The notes under the pieces: model-generated
What the model saw: only the letters and a program-made list of their open reading frames with translations
The model's database searches: none
What the model was told of the DNA's origin: nothing
NCBI RefSeq assembly: GCF_022827545.1
Contig: NZ_CP094669.1
Coordinates: 3,190,001 to 3,254,000, forward strand
Reading direction: 5' to 3'
Source of the DNA: Hymenobacter tibetensis
GTDB lineage: Bacteria > Bacteroidota > Bacteroidia > Cytophagales > Hymenobacteraceae
Length of the DNA: 64,000 nucleotides
Shown: positions 1 through 9,669 of the stretch, one piece after another
Position numbering within the stretch: the stretch's first letter is position 1
Layout: each line of letters begins with the position of its first letter
Program-made: the position numbers and the translations under genes

Positions 1-568
1 CAGCGGAGGAGTCCGACAACTCCCCCCGAAGCACATCCGTCATCTTATAGTACACGCTGTCAGTGGTGACCTTCGTGACCTGCACCAGCCCGTAACTGCG
101 GCCGTCGTCGTTTGCTTGGAACCTGTAAAGGGCGCCTACGGCTACTTGCTCGTCGCGAAAGCCGTTTTCGGCGGTACCGGTGGAAACGGCAGTACTCGCG
201 GCCGTAGCCGACTTCTTGGAGCTCGTACGCGACGCTGTTTTGCCCACAACGATGATAAATACAATAGCCGCTCCAAGGAGCATCAGCAGGATAAAGTTGG
301 TAAGCGGCGTGCGCGCTTGCGCTTGAATGGCTCGCACGGGAGCTTGATAAGCAACCGGCATTTCGCGGGTTGTTAGTGTTTGCTTGCAGTGCGCACACAC
401 CGTTACGCTGGTTTTTCCTATCGGGAAAGCAGGAATCCAAAACAGATGAACGTAGCGCGAAAAGACGGTGCTGGTGAGGGAATCTGTTGTACCACAGTGC
501 ACACAAGCTAGGCCAGGTAGTGGTACGGTAGCGACGCGCGTATTACCGGTTCCGAAAAAGAACAACAT
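1..568 (-). CDS. zinc-ribbon, single-TM membrane protein (3' end outside window)
   Basis: An open frame of 189 codons starts at the ATG on 568-566 and is still open at base 1, so the gene is truncated by the window. The N-terminus FFFGTG, the pair C22-x2-C25 and C58-x2-C61, and the linker motif HLFWIPAFPIGK resemble the zinc_ribbon_15 type. One hydrophobic segment (NFILLMLLGAAIVFIIVV, about residues 92-110) follows, then a Ser/Thr/Ala-rich linker and a soluble C-terminal part. Probably an inner-membrane protein with a cytoplasmic zinc ribbon; the function is unknown. It is divergent from the MFS gene. A different-frame open stretch at 60-506 is its shadow. Confidence 0.8.
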   Translation of the reverse strand, partial: MLFFFGTGNTRVATVPLPGLACVHCGTTDSLTSTVFSRYVHLFWIPAFPIGKTSVTVCAHCKQTLTTREMPVAYQAPVRAIQAQARTPLTNFILLMLLGAAIVFIIVVGKTASRTSSKKSATAASTAVSTGTAENGFRDEQVAVGALYRFQANDDGRSYGLVQVTKVTTDSVYYKMTDVLRGELSDSSA

Positions 569-738
569 AGTGAGTGGTATAAAGCTGGTCCCGCTTCAAG
601 AGAGCGGGTTTAATAACTAGTGAAGAATCTTGCCTCTAATGAGCAGCTAAATAGTCAAATATTTTGGAAGCACCATCGTAGGCGCAACCTGTTGCACTCA
701 AGCCGGTACCTTTACGGGCCCCAAGCTCTTCCCTACTC

Positions 739-2007
739 ATGCTAGAAACTCAAACTGCCTCGGCTCGCAAGCCGGCGCTGATTTTTATCTTTATCACGCT
801 GCTACTCGACGTCATTGGGTTCGGTATAATTATACCGGTGTTGCCTAAGCTAATCACGCACCTCACGGGGGAGCCGCTGAGTGCCGCCGCCCGCTACGGA
901 GGTTGGATGGGCTTTGCTTTTGCCGGTATGCAGTTTCTGTTTTCACCCGTGCTGGGCAACCTCTCCGACCAATATGGGCGGCGGCCGGTGCTGCTCTTCG
1001 CCTTGTTCGGCTTTGGCCTCGATTACTTGTTTCTAGCCTTTGCACCCACCATTGAATGGCTGTTTGTGGGGCGCATGATTGCGGGCCTCACGGGGGCCAG
1101 TTTCACTACGGCAGGCGCCTATATTGCGGATATCAGCACACCCGAAAACCGAGCCAAGAACTTTGGGTTGATTGGCGCCGCGTTTGGGCTGGGCTTCATT
1201 ATCGGACCAGTACTTGGAGGAAAGCTTGTGGGCTTTGGCGCGCAGGTACCCTTTTTGGTGGCAGCGGGACTTACTTTTCTAAACTGGCTATACGGACTTT
1301 TTGTGTTACCTGAGTCGCTGGCCAAGGAGAATCGTCGTCCCTTCAAATGGTCAAGAGCCAACCCGATTGGCTCGCTTAGGCTTTTGCGCCGAAACCCAGT
1401 AATTCTAGCACTAGTGGGTTCGTTGGTGTTAATCTATATAGCTGGCCATGCTACACAAACTACCTGGACTTACTATACTATGTATAAATTCCATTGGAAT
1501 GAAAGTCGAGTTGGCGATTCTTTAGGGGTGATTGGTGCTTTGACGGCGTTGGTACAGGGTGTGCTGATTCGCTACCTCAACCCCAAGTTGGGCGCAATTC
1601 GGTCTGTACTTTTGGGCCTAGGTTTCTATGCCGTGGGCTTTCTGTTGTTTGCGTTTGCCCCAACGGGCTGGCTGATGTTTGCCTTTCTTGTGCCATACTG
1701 CCTGGGGGGTATTGCGGGGCCCGCTTTGCAAGGCATTATGTCGGGGCAAGTGCCACCTAACGAGCAAGGAGAATTGCAGGGTGCCCTCACGAGTTTAGTC
1801 AGCCTCACAGCCATTGTGGGCCCGCCCCTAATGACCAATTTATTTTCTTATTTCACTAGCTCACAAGCACCTATTCATTTTCCGGGTGCTCCTTTCTTGA
1901 CTGGGGCCGTACTCACCGTGGGTAGCCTGCTGTTGGCCATGCGCTCCTTGAGCAACTATAAGGCGCCACCCTCAGCCGTAGCCGCTACGCCCACCGAGCA
2001 GGTATAA
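739..2007 (+). CDS. MFS efflux transporter, TCR/Tet family
   Basis: 422 residues, the usual length for a 12-helix major facilitator. The hallmark motif A sits in loop 2-3 at about residues 73-86 ([14 protein letters not shown]) and a motif C-like stretch [12 protein letters not shown] marks helix 5, the signature of drug/proton antiporters. The closest named group is TCR/Tet (TetA-like), so proton-coupled drug export across the inner membrane is the best family-based guess; the substrate cannot be read from sequence and tetracycline resistance should not be assumed. It stands alone, with no TetR-type regulator next to it. The start ATG follows a 170-base divergent gap. Confidence 0.9.
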   Translation: MLETQTASARKPALIFIFITLLLDVIGFGIIIPVLPKLITHLTGEPLSAAARYGGWMGFAFAGMQFLFSPVLGNLSDQYGRRPVLLFALFGFGLDYLFLAFAPTIEWLFVGRMIAGLTGASFTTAGAYIADISTPENRAKNFGLIGAAFGLGFIIGPVLGGKLVGFGAQVPFLVAAGLTFLNWLYGLFVLPESLAKENRRPFKWSRANPIGSLRLLRRNPVILALVGSLVLIYIAGHATQTTWTYYTMYKFHWNESRVGDSLGVIGALTALVQGVLIRYLNPKLGAIRSVLLGLGFYAVGFLLFAFAPTGWLMFAFLVPYCLGGIAGPALQGIMSGQVPPNEQGELQGALTSLVSLTAIVGPPLMTNLFSYFTSSQAPIHFPGAPFLTGAVLTVGSLLLAMRSLSNYKAPPSAVAATPTEQV

Positions 2008-2212
2008 GCACGACCCGCTTCGCTTCTGTATGTGCACCGGAGAAGCATGCTACGGGTTTCCCCTTCCACGTTGGCACGTTGCCTCTACTATGCATACCAC
2101 AGCGCACGCAGACTAGGGCTTGAAACGATGGATGCTCTACGGCCAGCTACGCAAAGGCTTTGCGCTCTGGTGTTCGCGCATCCTTTTAGCTGGACTGCCA
2201 GTATCTGCTAGC

Positions 2213-2680
2213 ATGGATGCTGACTTGACCTTACTGGTAAACGGAAAGCAGCACACGCTGCGCCTCGACCCTGCCACCCCTTTGCTGTACGTTCTACGCA
2301 ACGACCTGGGCCTCAACGGCCCGAAGTTCGGTTGTGGCTTGCAGCAGTGCGGTTCCTGCATGGTGCTCCTCAACGATATTGCGTGGCCGAGCTGTCAGCT
2401 GCCAGTAGACCAAGTAACGGGGGGCGTGGCCATCACCACCCTCGAAGGCTTGACGCAACCCGACGGTTCTCTACACCCCGTACAGGCCGCTTTTGTGCAG
2501 GAACAGGCTGCCCAGTGTGGGTACTGCCTGAACGGCATGGTGATTTCGGCGGTGTCGTTGCTGAAGCAGTACCCGAAGCCCGACGAAGCAGCTATTCGCA
2601 ACGGACTGTTCCGGGTGCTGTGCCGGTGCAGCGTGCAGGCTCGCGCCATCCGAGCGGTGCAACGAGCGGCGGCAATGTAA
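2213..2680 (+). CDS. (2Fe-2S)-binding small subunit of a molybdenum hydroxylase
   Basis: 155 residues from the ATG at 2213; the open frame extends to 2120 but family similarity begins at MDADLTLLVNGK, so 2213 is preferred. Plant-type [2Fe-2S] ligands are C41, C46, C49 and C61; the second, helical cluster uses C102, C105, C137 and C139. This is the electron-transfer subunit of the xanthine dehydrogenase family, isoquinoline 1-oxidoreductase alpha type. The segment before the last two cysteines reads RNGLFRVLCRCSVQARA, where most relatives have a SGNLCRCGTY-like stretch, so this loop is divergent. It pairs with the catalytic subunit 120 bases downstream on the same strand. Confidence 0.9.
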   Translation: MDADLTLLVNGKQHTLRLDPATPLLYVLRNDLGLNGPKFGCGLQQCGSCMVLLNDIAWPSCQLPVDQVTGGVAITTLEGLTQPDGSLHPVQAAFVQEQAAQCGYCLNGMVISAVSLLKQYPKPDEAAIRNGLFRVLCRCSVQARAIRAVQRAAAM

Positions 2681-2800
2681 AGCCTGGCGCGGGTTCAACC
2701 AACCGCTGCCATTGGCGGCAGAAAACCACACGATTATCCTTATCAGATTTATTTTCAGCCACCTCCTCTTGTAAAGCCGGAGCTAAGCGCTACATCGGTT

Positions 2801-5011
2801 ATGTCTGACTCCACTGCTGCCGCTTCCCGTCGCAACTTCCTCAAAACCACTGGCTGCCTAAGTGTTGGCTTTCTACTGTTTCAAGCCAACCCGCTGGCCG
2901 CAACCACGGCGCCCAGCCCAGAGCTGCCGGACAGCCTGAAAAATAATCCGCGCATCAATGCGTGGCTGGAAGTGCTGGCCGATGGTCGAGTACGGGTGCT
3001 AACGGGCAAAATCGAAATTGGACAAGGCATCCGAACGGCGGTGGCACAGATAGCCGCCGAAGAGTTGGATATGCCGTTGGAACGCGTGGAAGTGATGCTA
3101 GCAGAAACCGGCCGGACCCCTGATGAACGCTACACCTCCGGCAGCGCCTCCATCGAGCAAAGCGCCATGTCAGTGCGTTATGCTGCCGCCGCCGCTCGGC
3201 AGAAACTATTGGTGCTAGCGGCCGCTCAGCTTAGAATCCGGCCAAGCCAGCTTACGCTACGCGAGGGCGCCGTACGTACCCCTGACGGACGCCAAGTTAC
3301 GTTCGCGCAACTACTTGGTGGGCAACAATTTCAAGACGAAGTGCGGTTACCTGTTCGCCTCAAGCCTAAAGCCGACTACCGGTATGTAGGCCGCCCCGTT
3401 CTGCGCGAAGACATCGAGCACATGGTGCGGGCCGAGTCGTATTACGTGCAGGATTTGCGGTTTCCGGGCATGGTGCACGCTCGTATCTTGCGCCCGCCGA
3501 GCTACGAGGGCAAACTGATTGCCTTCGATTCGAAAGCCTTGCAGAAAGCGGTGCCCGGCGTGTTGCAAGTGGTTGTAGATGGCAGCTTTGTGGGAGTACT
3601 GGCTGAGCGAGAGTACGATGCCAAGCTAGCACAGGACTTTGGACAGCTGCACGCCCAATGGTCGGGGGGCCGCGTGCTGCCCGTCGACAAGCCACTGGCC
3701 GAGCATTTCCGGAGCCTGCCCGCCATCAACAAACGCACCACCGACAAAGGCGACTTCACCAATGCCACTGGCCCCGCCACACTGCGCGCCAGCTATTTCA
3801 AGCCCTATCTCATGCACGGGTCCATCGGCCCGAGTTGTGCTGTAGCCTTGTTTGACAAAGGGATGCTGCACGTCTGGACCCACAGCCAGGGCGTGTATCC
3901 GCTACGCGATTCGCTGGCCAAGCTCCTGAACTTGCCACCCGCCCATGTCCATGTAAAAGGCGTGCCCGGCTCAGGATGCTACGGCCACAATGGCGCCGAC
4001 GATGTGGCTGCTGACGCGGCCTTGCTGGCGCGCGCCGTGCCAGGCCGCCACATACGGGTGCAATGGAGCCGCGACAACGAGCATGCGTGGGAACCTTATG
4101 GTAGCGCCATGCTGCTAGATATGGAAGCTCGCCTCGACCCTAAAACCGGGCGTGTTACCCACTGGAAGCATGAGCTATGGTCGGATACGCACAGTTCCCG
4201 GCCGGGCGGCTCGCCCGAAAAGCTACTAGCCGCGCAATACCTCGCCAACCCGCATCTGCCCCAGCCCGAAGACGATGTGAGTGGCGGCATTTACCGCAAC
4301 TCCGACCCGTACTATACTTTCCCGGCCGTGCAGGTCGAGACGCATTACGTGCAGGGGCCGCTACGGGTGTCGGCGTTGCGAAGTTTGGGGGCTTTCGGCA
4401 ACGTCTTCGCTTTGGAATGCTTCATGGAAGAGTTGGCCGTGAAAGCCAACCAGGATTCCTACGAGTTTCGGCTGCGCCACTTAGATGATGAGCGTGCCAG
4501 AGCCGTACTCCACAAGGTGCGCGACATGGTGCGCACCGAAAAGCTGGCACCACGCGAGGGCTTGGGGGTGGCCTTTGCCCGGTATAAGAACGAGGCGGCT
4601 TACTGCGCTGTGGTAGCCAAAGTAACGGTAGCCCCCGAAGTCGATGGCTCTACTGTGCGAGTCCTGAAAATCTGGTCGGCCATTGACGCCGGTGAGGTCA
4701 TCAACCCCGACGGCCTAAAGAACCAAACCGAAGGAGGGCTCATTCAGGCCGCTAGCTGGACGCTCAACGAGGAAGTGCTTTTCAATGCCCAGCAGGTCAC
4801 AACTCGCCAATGGGAGCAGTACCCCATCTTCCGTTTCGACGAAGTGCCGCTGGTGGAAGTGGCCGTGCTGGACCGCCCCAACGAACCGCCCCTGGGCGCA
4901 GGTGAAGCGGCTCAGGGCCCTACCGCCGCGGCCCTTGCCAACGCGGTGTTTCACGCCTGCGGCAAACGCATTCGGCAACTTCCCATTCGGCCAGAGAAAC
5001 TGCTGGCTTAG
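2801..5011 (+). CDS. xanthine dehydrogenase family molybdopterin-binding subunit (IorB-like)
   Basis: 736 residues. The N-terminus carries a textbook twin-arginine signal (SRRNFLK, residues 9-15) followed by a hydrophobic stretch, so the folded cofactor-loaded enzyme is probably exported by Tat. Glycine-rich molybdopterin segments are visible (GSGCYGHNGADD; GAGEAAQGPTAAA) and E702 in the latter matches the base-catalyst glutamate of molybdenum hydroxylases. With the upstream Fe-S subunit it forms a two-component periplasmic oxidoreductase of the isoquinoline 1-oxidoreductase / aldehyde dehydrogenase type. No cytochrome or FAD subunit lies nearby, so the electron acceptor is unknown. A strong hairpin follows the stop. 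Confidence 0.9.
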   Translation: MSDSTAAASRRNFLKTTGCLSVGFLLFQANPLAATTAPSPELPDSLKNNPRINAWLEVLADGRVRVLTGKIEIGQGIRTAVAQIAAEELDMPLERVEVMLAETGRTPDERYTSGSASIEQSAMSVRYAAAAARQKLLVLAAAQLRIRPSQLTLREGAVRTPDGRQVTFAQLLGGQQFQDEVRLPVRLKPKADYRYVGRPVLREDIEHMVRAESYYVQDLRFPGMVHARILRPPSYEGKLIAFDSKALQKAVPGVLQVVVDGSFVGVLAEREYDAKLAQDFGQLHAQWSGGRVLPVDKPLAEHFRSLPAINKRTTDKGDFTNATGPATLRASYFKPYLMHGSIGPSCAVALFDKGMLHVWTHSQGVYPLRDSLAKLLNLPPAHVHVKGVPGSGCYGHNGADDVAADAALLARAVPGRHIRVQWSRDNEHAWEPYGSAMLLDMEARLDPKTGRVTHWKHELWSDTHSSRPGGSPEKLLAAQYLANPHLPQPEDDVSGGIYRNSDPYYTFPAVQVETHYVQGPLRVSALRSLGAFGNVFALECFMEELAVKANQDSYEFRLRHLDDERARAVLHKVRDMVRTEKLAPREGLGVAFARYKNEAAYCAVVAKVTVAPEVDGSTVRVLKIWSAIDAGEVINPDGLKNQTEGGLIQAASWTLNEEVLFNAQQVTTRQWEQYPIFRFDEVPLVEVAVLDRPNEPPLGAGEAAQGPTAAALANAVFHACGKRIRQLPIRPEKLLA

Positions 5012-5031
5012 TTTACTATCTGAACCTAAAC

Positions 5032-5080
5032 TAGCGGCCTAATTTCCTTTCCTCGGTTGAAAAAGGAAACTAGGCCGCTA
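5032..5080. terminator. bidirectional hairpin terminator
   Basis: Arms 5032-5050 and 5062-5080 (19 bases each) pair with one A/C mismatch around an 11-base loop. It lies between the convergent molybdenum hydroxylase gene and the VKOR-like gene, with A/T runs at the stem base on both sides, as expected of a shared intrinsic terminator. Confidence 0.75.
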
Positions 5081-5089
5081 CCGGTTCGA

Positions 5090-5593
5090 TTACTCTTTGC
5101 CCAACAGGTTCTTGAAGCCTTTCACGGCTTCCGGCACTGCCAACGCAAGAGAGGCGACAGACGCTACGGTAGCCACTTGGCAATAGAAACAGAGGGCCTT
5201 ATTGTCCTTCCACTCTTCCTGCCCAAGCTTCACGGTCGTGAGGGTATCAAACAAAGTTTTGAGGCCCATAGCTACGGGCAGAGCAGGCTGCTGCGAAGCG
5301 CGGTGCAGGCCACCGGCACCGGCCAGACAGGCAGTGAGGCCGTACGTAACCATCATGGGCAGTGCGTCGGGGGTATCGAGGCGCTTGTAGGCGTAGTCGG
5401 AGGCGTCTACTTTGTCGGAGTCGAAGGGGCCAACGGGTGGGTCGGGTAGATGCTTGATGATGCCGGTTTGGTAGAGGCTCACGATTTGGCCGGCCGCCAC
5501 CCCAAGGATGGAAAGGCCGATTATCCAGCGGCGGCGGGTAAGGTCGGCGCTTTTGCCGTTGCGGAGTTCGTAGCTAAGTTCAGTAGGATTCAT
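5090..5593 (-). CDS. vitamin K epoxide reductase (VKOR)-like membrane protein
   Basis: 167 residues from the ATG at 5593 (the frame stays open to 5623, but MNPTELSYELRNGK is the more natural start). There are about four hydrophobic segments: RRWIIGLSILGVAAGQIV near the N-terminus, two in the middle, and a last one carrying C135-F-Y-C138. A CxxC at the start of the last helix, a first helix after an RR pair and a loop with PDPP are as in bacterial VKOR proteins, which pass electrons from disulfide-forming proteins to quinone. The loop cysteine pair of full VKORs is not obvious, so activity is uncertain. No DsbA/thioredoxin neighbour is present. Confidence 0.7.
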   Translation of the reverse strand: MNPTELSYELRNGKSADLTRRRWIIGLSILGVAAGQIVSLYQTGIIKHLPDPPVGPFDSDKVDASDYAYKRLDTPDALPMMVTYGLTACLAGAGGLHRASQQPALPVAMGLKTLFDTLTTVKLGQEEWKDNKALCFYCQVATVASVASLALAVPEAVKGFKNLLGKE

Positions 5594-5681
5594 GAAAGCC
5601 GTTTTTGCGGTGGAGTACTGCAAAAGGGTACGGCAATGGTTGCTGTCGAGTTAAGGAGGAGCTTTCCGTCAGCAACAAGTT

Positions 5682-6440
5682 TTAGCAACAGTCCCAGTAG
5701 AAATACGCTTCCTTGAAACGGCCATCTTTTAAGGCTTGTTCATTGATAAAGAAATGTGCTATTCCTGCGTCTCCGAACATAATTTTCTTGTCTACATCAA
5801 TTTGCAATAACTGCACGTCAATGCCCGATTGTGAATCGTTTTCCCGTGGGTCGTCTTGAGTGAAGGATGCATAACCACCCAGCTTATGGCCATTGCTACT
5901 CAAGAAACCATAGAAAATATCCTGCTCAACTTTTGTTAGCGTATCAACAAACTCATGGCTATCTAAGCCATTGAAGTTCGCCCCGAACCGGCAATCCTGG
6001 GTAGCTCCGTATTCAAATGTTTTCTCGAATATCAGCTTATGCTCGCATGCAATAGGGCTATCCTTATAATGCGTTGGGAGCAGAAAGCTATAATCCGTGC
6101 GAATCTCGGTTTGTAGCTGGTCGAAACTTATGTATAGTACCCGCGCATAGTCTGTATATCCCCAATCGTGGGCCGGCATATAGAACTGCAGTAGCCCGTC
6201 CTTAGGTAATAAATCGTTGGTAGGTAATTCACTGAGATTGATTTGAGCCAATAACAGTAGGGGCTTGCCGTTTGGCTCAGTTGGGTATTGTGCTGCAAAT
6301 GGCAAATAAGGAAGCCCTCCAAAGTTGCTGGCAATGGAAACGCACAGGTCAGTTTTCAATGGCTTAGCCATGATTTTAATACTCTCTAGCTTATACTGTT
6401 CCAGCTGCGTGGCGAAAGGCGCTAGGAAATCAGGAATCAT
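5682..6440 (-). CDS. DUF1963 (YwqG-like) protein
   Basis: 252 residues with the DUF1963 hallmarks: SNFGGLPYLP near residue 40, PLLLLAQINLSELP followed by LPKDGLLQFYMP, then GGYASFTQDDPR, and a C-terminal LLQIDVD...GDAGIAHFFI block ending in YFYWDCC. The family resembles B. subtilis YwqG and is often linked to polymorphic-toxin or immunity-type contexts, but no toxin is adjacent here. The DNA is clearly AT-richer than its neighbours: bases 5881-5940 contain 23 G/C out of 60, which hints at recent acquisition. It is divergent from the nuclease gene. Confidence 0.85.
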   Translation of the reverse strand: MIPDFLAPFATQLEQYKLESIKIMAKPLKTDLCVSIASNFGGLPYLPFAAQYPTEPNGKPLLLLAQINLSELPTNDLLPKDGLLQFYMPAHDWGYTDYARVLYISFDQLQTEIRTDYSFLLPTHYKDSPIACEHKLIFEKTFEYGATQDCRFGANFNGLDSHEFVDTLTKVEQDIFYGFLSSNGHKLGGYASFTQDDPRENDSQSGIDVQLLQIDVDKKIMFGDAGIAHFFINEQALKDGRFKEAYFYWDCC

Positions 6441-6529
6441 GGCGATGATAGTTTGGTTAGTTTAAAGAGTCGGCAACAAGATAAGTTCACCACCGCCACG
6501 GGCGTATCTTTCGCTGCTCATCTGTTGCT

Positions 6530-9500
6530 ATGAATCAGCCCGCCGTATCCCTCCTGCCCACCCCTGTCACCGCTACCAACTCTTTCCTCTCGCAGGCCGC
6601 GCACGACTTGGTGAGCCGGTATTCGCCCGAGGAGCTGTCGGATTTGGTGGTGGTAGTACCGACGCGGCGGGCGGTGGTGTACTTGAAGAACGAGCTGGCT
6701 ATGGCTACCAGCGCCGGTGAGGCGCTATGGAGCCCCCGCGTGGCGGCCATGGAAGACTATATGGTGGAGTTGGCCGGCGTACAAGTAGAAGAACCTATTG
6801 CGCTGCAGCTGCTGCTTTTCGACATCCTAAAAGGCATCGATGCTGACCTGGATTTCGACCGGTTTGTGGGGTGGTCGGGGCTGCTGTTGCAGGATTTCTC
6901 TAACCTCGACCAGAATCTGGCCCCCGCCAACAAAGTGTTTGAGTACCTCTCGCAGGCCAAGGCCCTGGAGCGGTGGGAGTTGAGTGATGCGCCTTCGCCG
7001 CAGTCGATAACGGGAGCGTATTTCAAGTTCTGGGACGACCTCACGAAAGTGTACCACCGCTTGCGCCGCCGAATGTTGGAGGAGCGCGTCGCGTATCCGG
7101 GCTTGGCGTACCGCCTGGCCTCCGAACGCGTAGCCGAGCAGGTGAAGAACGGCACCACGCCCGCCAAACACGTGTTTCTGGGCCTCGGGTACCTCTCGAA
7201 AGCCGAGTTCACGCTGATTGACGTGCTGTACCGCGCCGGCCGGGCCGAGGTACGCTTTGATGCCGACCTGTTTTACCTCGACTTTGACTCGCCGAACCGC
7301 GCCGGGCAGCACCTGAAAAATTACCTAAAACGCTGGGCTCCGCCGGAGTTCGGCGACTTTGGCGCCCCCACTGACTTGTTGCGCAGCCTGCCGCGGCACG
7401 TCCGCTTCGTGGGTGTAGCCAATGCCAGCATGCAAGGCAAAGTAGCCGGGCAGCTGCTGGCCGAAGCCCGCACCCAGTACCCCAGCCAAACCGTAGCGGT
7501 AGTGCTGCCCGACGAAACGTTGTTGCTGCCCGTCCTGCACGGCCTCCCTCCCGACGCCGTACCCGACTACAACGTGACTATGGGCCTCAGCTTCCAGAGC
7601 ACGCCCCTGTTCAACCTCGTAGATTTACTGTTCGAGGTGCATCTGACGGGCATTCGGGAAGGCACTGCCGAAACCGGGTACGGCGTACCCCGATACCACC
7701 ATCTGGCCGTCAACAAGCTGCTGAGCCACCCGTTTCTGCGCCGCTACCAGCAGTGGCTCGACAAGCAGCCCAACAAGAAATATCACGGACTGCTCGACGG
7801 CGTGTGCCGCGAAATTGTGAAGCGCAATGCCGTGTTGCTGCCCGCCACCGAACTACTGGAAATCGGTAAGCACCACCCGCTGATTGAGGCGCTGTTCCGA
7901 ACCTGGGACACCTGCGACGATATTATAGAGGCTTGCTACGTACTGATTGATTTGTTGAAACAGGTGTACACCGAGCAGCATTCCGCCATTGAGGCCGAGT
8001 ACTTGTACCTGTTTTTCACCTTGGTAAAACGGCTGGACTCGGTGTTCGACTGCCGGGAGCAGCGCTTGTCGGTGCGCTCGTTCCGGCGGTTTCTGTACGA
8101 GCAGATGGGCCGCACCCGCCTACCCTTCTCGGGCGAGCCAATTGCGGATGTGCAGGTAATGGGTCTGCTGGAAACCCGTGCCCTCGACTTCGACCACATC
8201 ATCCTGCTGAGCTGCAACGAAAACGTGCTGCCGGCCCCCAAACGTCACACCTCGCTGTTCCCCTACGACGTGCTGACCGAGTTCCGCATGCCCACCTACG
8301 CCGACCACGAAGCCGCTACGTCCTACCAGTTTTGGCGCCTGCTCCAGCGGGCTCGCCGCGTAGATCTGGTACACGTGCTGCCCGGTGCTGAAGGGACTCG
8401 TACCGGCGAGCGAAGCCGGTTTTTGCTGCAATTACAGAACGACCTGGTGCCGCAGAACCCAGGGTTGGTGCTCGACGACCTGACGGCGGTTACCGTGCCG
8501 GACTATTCTGGTCTTGGCGCGCCAGAAACCGGTGCGTTTCAGAGACAAGCAGCTAGGCAGCCGCCGCATGACGTACTGGTTGGCGTGGAAGAAATGGCGC
8601 ACGAAGTGATGGGCGACTTGGTGCTGGAAAAGGATTTGGGGATGCTGGCCGCGCTGCGCGAAGTGCTGATGAAGGGCCTCTCGCCCACTGGGTTGAACGA
8701 ATACCTGAATTGCTCCCTGAAGTTCTACTTCAACCGCATTGCCCGCTTCCGCGAAACCGACGAAGTGGAAGAAGCCCTCGGTGTGGATGGGTTCGGGACG
8801 GTGGTGCACGAGGTGCTGGAGGAACTGCTGGCGCCGTTTCAGCGCAACAAGCGGCCACTCACCGCAGCGGCCATTCCAGACCTGCTGCATGCCACTCCGG
8901 CGCTGGTAGCCAAAGCCTTGCGCAAAGAAGAAGACGAGCGCCATGCCCGCGCCGACGAAGGGCTCAACCACGTGTTAGGGCAGGTTGCCAACCAGCTGAT
9001 ACGCCGTTATTTCGAAAGCCTGCTTGCCCAGCCCAACGCCCTACCTCTCCAGATCCAAAGCATCGAGGAAGCGCTGCAAGCCACCATTTATGTAGCCTTG
9101 CCAAGCGGCGAGAAGCTCCCCGTCAGCCTCATCGGTTTCGCCGACCGGGTCGATCAGCTTCCCGACGGCCGCCTGCGGGTAGTCGATTACAAAACGGGCC
9201 TTGTGCATGCGCACGAGCTGAAACTGCAAAAGCGCAACGAAACACCCGCCGAAGCCGCGGAGCGCTTAATTCGTGACGATACCTCGGCGGCAGACAAGGT
9301 GCGACAGCTGTGGCTGTATCGGTTTATGCTAGAGCAAGGCGGGCGCCCGGCCGCCGATGCGGCTATCATTTCGCTTCGCAATATTCCAGCTGGCCCAATG
9401 TCAGCTGATATGTCGTTTCTGACGGCTGACGGCCAGTCGTTTATGGCGCGTAGCGAAGAATTACTGGGTCAGCTGGTCAACCGTATCCTAGACCCCACGG

Positions 9501-9571
9501 AGCTCATCCGCAAAACCGACGATCTGGAAAAGTGCCAGTACTGCCCCTACCACGGTATTTGTGCCAGATAA
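6530..9571 (+). CDS. AddB-like PD-(D/E)XK nuclease with 4Fe-4S cysteines
   Basis: 1013 residues. The N-terminal half resembles the helicase-like part of AddB but shows no Walker A (the first block is VVVVPTRRAVVYL), so it is probably an inactive helicase fold for end binding. The C-terminal nuclease domain has D872 in GFADRVD and D886/K888 in VVDYKTG. C728, C1002, C1005 and C1011 have the AddB/Cas4 spacing (distant Cys, then Cx2Cx5C) of a 4Fe-4S 'staple'. The likely role is double-strand end processing ahead of RecA. No AddA helicase lies beside it, so a partner must be encoded elsewhere if the complex is canonical. Confidence 0.88.
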   Translation: MNQPAVSLLPTPVTATNSFLSQAAHDLVSRYSPEELSDLVVVVPTRRAVVYLKNELAMATSAGEALWSPRVAAMEDYMVELAGVQVEEPIALQLLLFDILKGIDADLDFDRFVGWSGLLLQDFSNLDQNLAPANKVFEYLSQAKALERWELSDAPSPQSITGAYFKFWDDLTKVYHRLRRRMLEERVAYPGLAYRLASERVAEQVKNGTTPAKHVFLGLGYLSKAEFTLIDVLYRAGRAEVRFDADLFYLDFDSPNRAGQHLKNYLKRWAPPEFGDFGAPTDLLRSLPRHVRFVGVANASMQGKVAGQLLAEARTQYPSQTVAVVLPDETLLLPVLHGLPPDAVPDYNVTMGLSFQSTPLFNLVDLLFEVHLTGIREGTAETGYGVPRYHHLAVNKLLSHPFLRRYQQWLDKQPNKKYHGLLDGVCREIVKRNAVLLPATELLEIGKHHPLIEALFRTWDTCDDIIEACYVLIDLLKQVYTEQHSAIEAEYLYLFFTLVKRLDSVFDCREQRLSVRSFRRFLYEQMGRTRLPFSGEPIADVQVMGLLETRALDFDHIILLSCNENVLPAPKRHTSLFPYDVLTEFRMPTYADHEAATSYQFWRLLQRARRVDLVHVLPGAEGTRTGERSRFLLQLQNDLVPQNPGLVLDDLTAVTVPDYSGLGAPETGAFQRQAARQPPHDVLVGVEEMAHEVMGDLVLEKDLGMLAALREVLMKGLSPTGLNEYLNCSLKFYFNRIARFRETDEVEEALGVDGFGTVVHEVLEELLAPFQRNKRPLTAAAIPDLLHATPALVAKALRKEEDERHARADEGLNHVLGQVANQLIRRYFESLLAQPNALPLQIQSIEEALQATIYVALPSGEKLPVSLIGFADRVDQLPDGRLRVVDYKTGLVHAHELKLQKRNETPAEAAERLIRDDTSAADKVRQLWLYRFMLEQGGRPAADAAIISLRNIPAGPMSADMSFLTADGQSFMARSEELLGQLVNRILDPTELIRKTDDLEKCQYCPYHGICAR

Positions 9572-9669
9572 GTATTAATAGTTAAGACTTGCTTGTTGGT
9601 CACCCAATCAGCAAAACTCCCAACTATCAACAACAAACAACCAACCATTCAACAATCAACAACCCCAAC

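Noticed and set aside
60..506. 148-codon open frame on the minus strand
   Set aside because: It overlaps the 568-start zinc-ribbon frame, is Arg/Ser/His-rich without any domain, and has the composition of an out-of-frame shadow.
5070..5100. GGTTCGAT as a tRNA T-loop
   Set aside because: No acceptor, D or anticodon arms can be drawn around it; it lies at the end of the VKOR-like gene region.
8432..8971. 179-codon minus-strand frame in the nuclease gene
   Set aside because: Antisense shadow rich in His/Gln/Val; no start context or motif.
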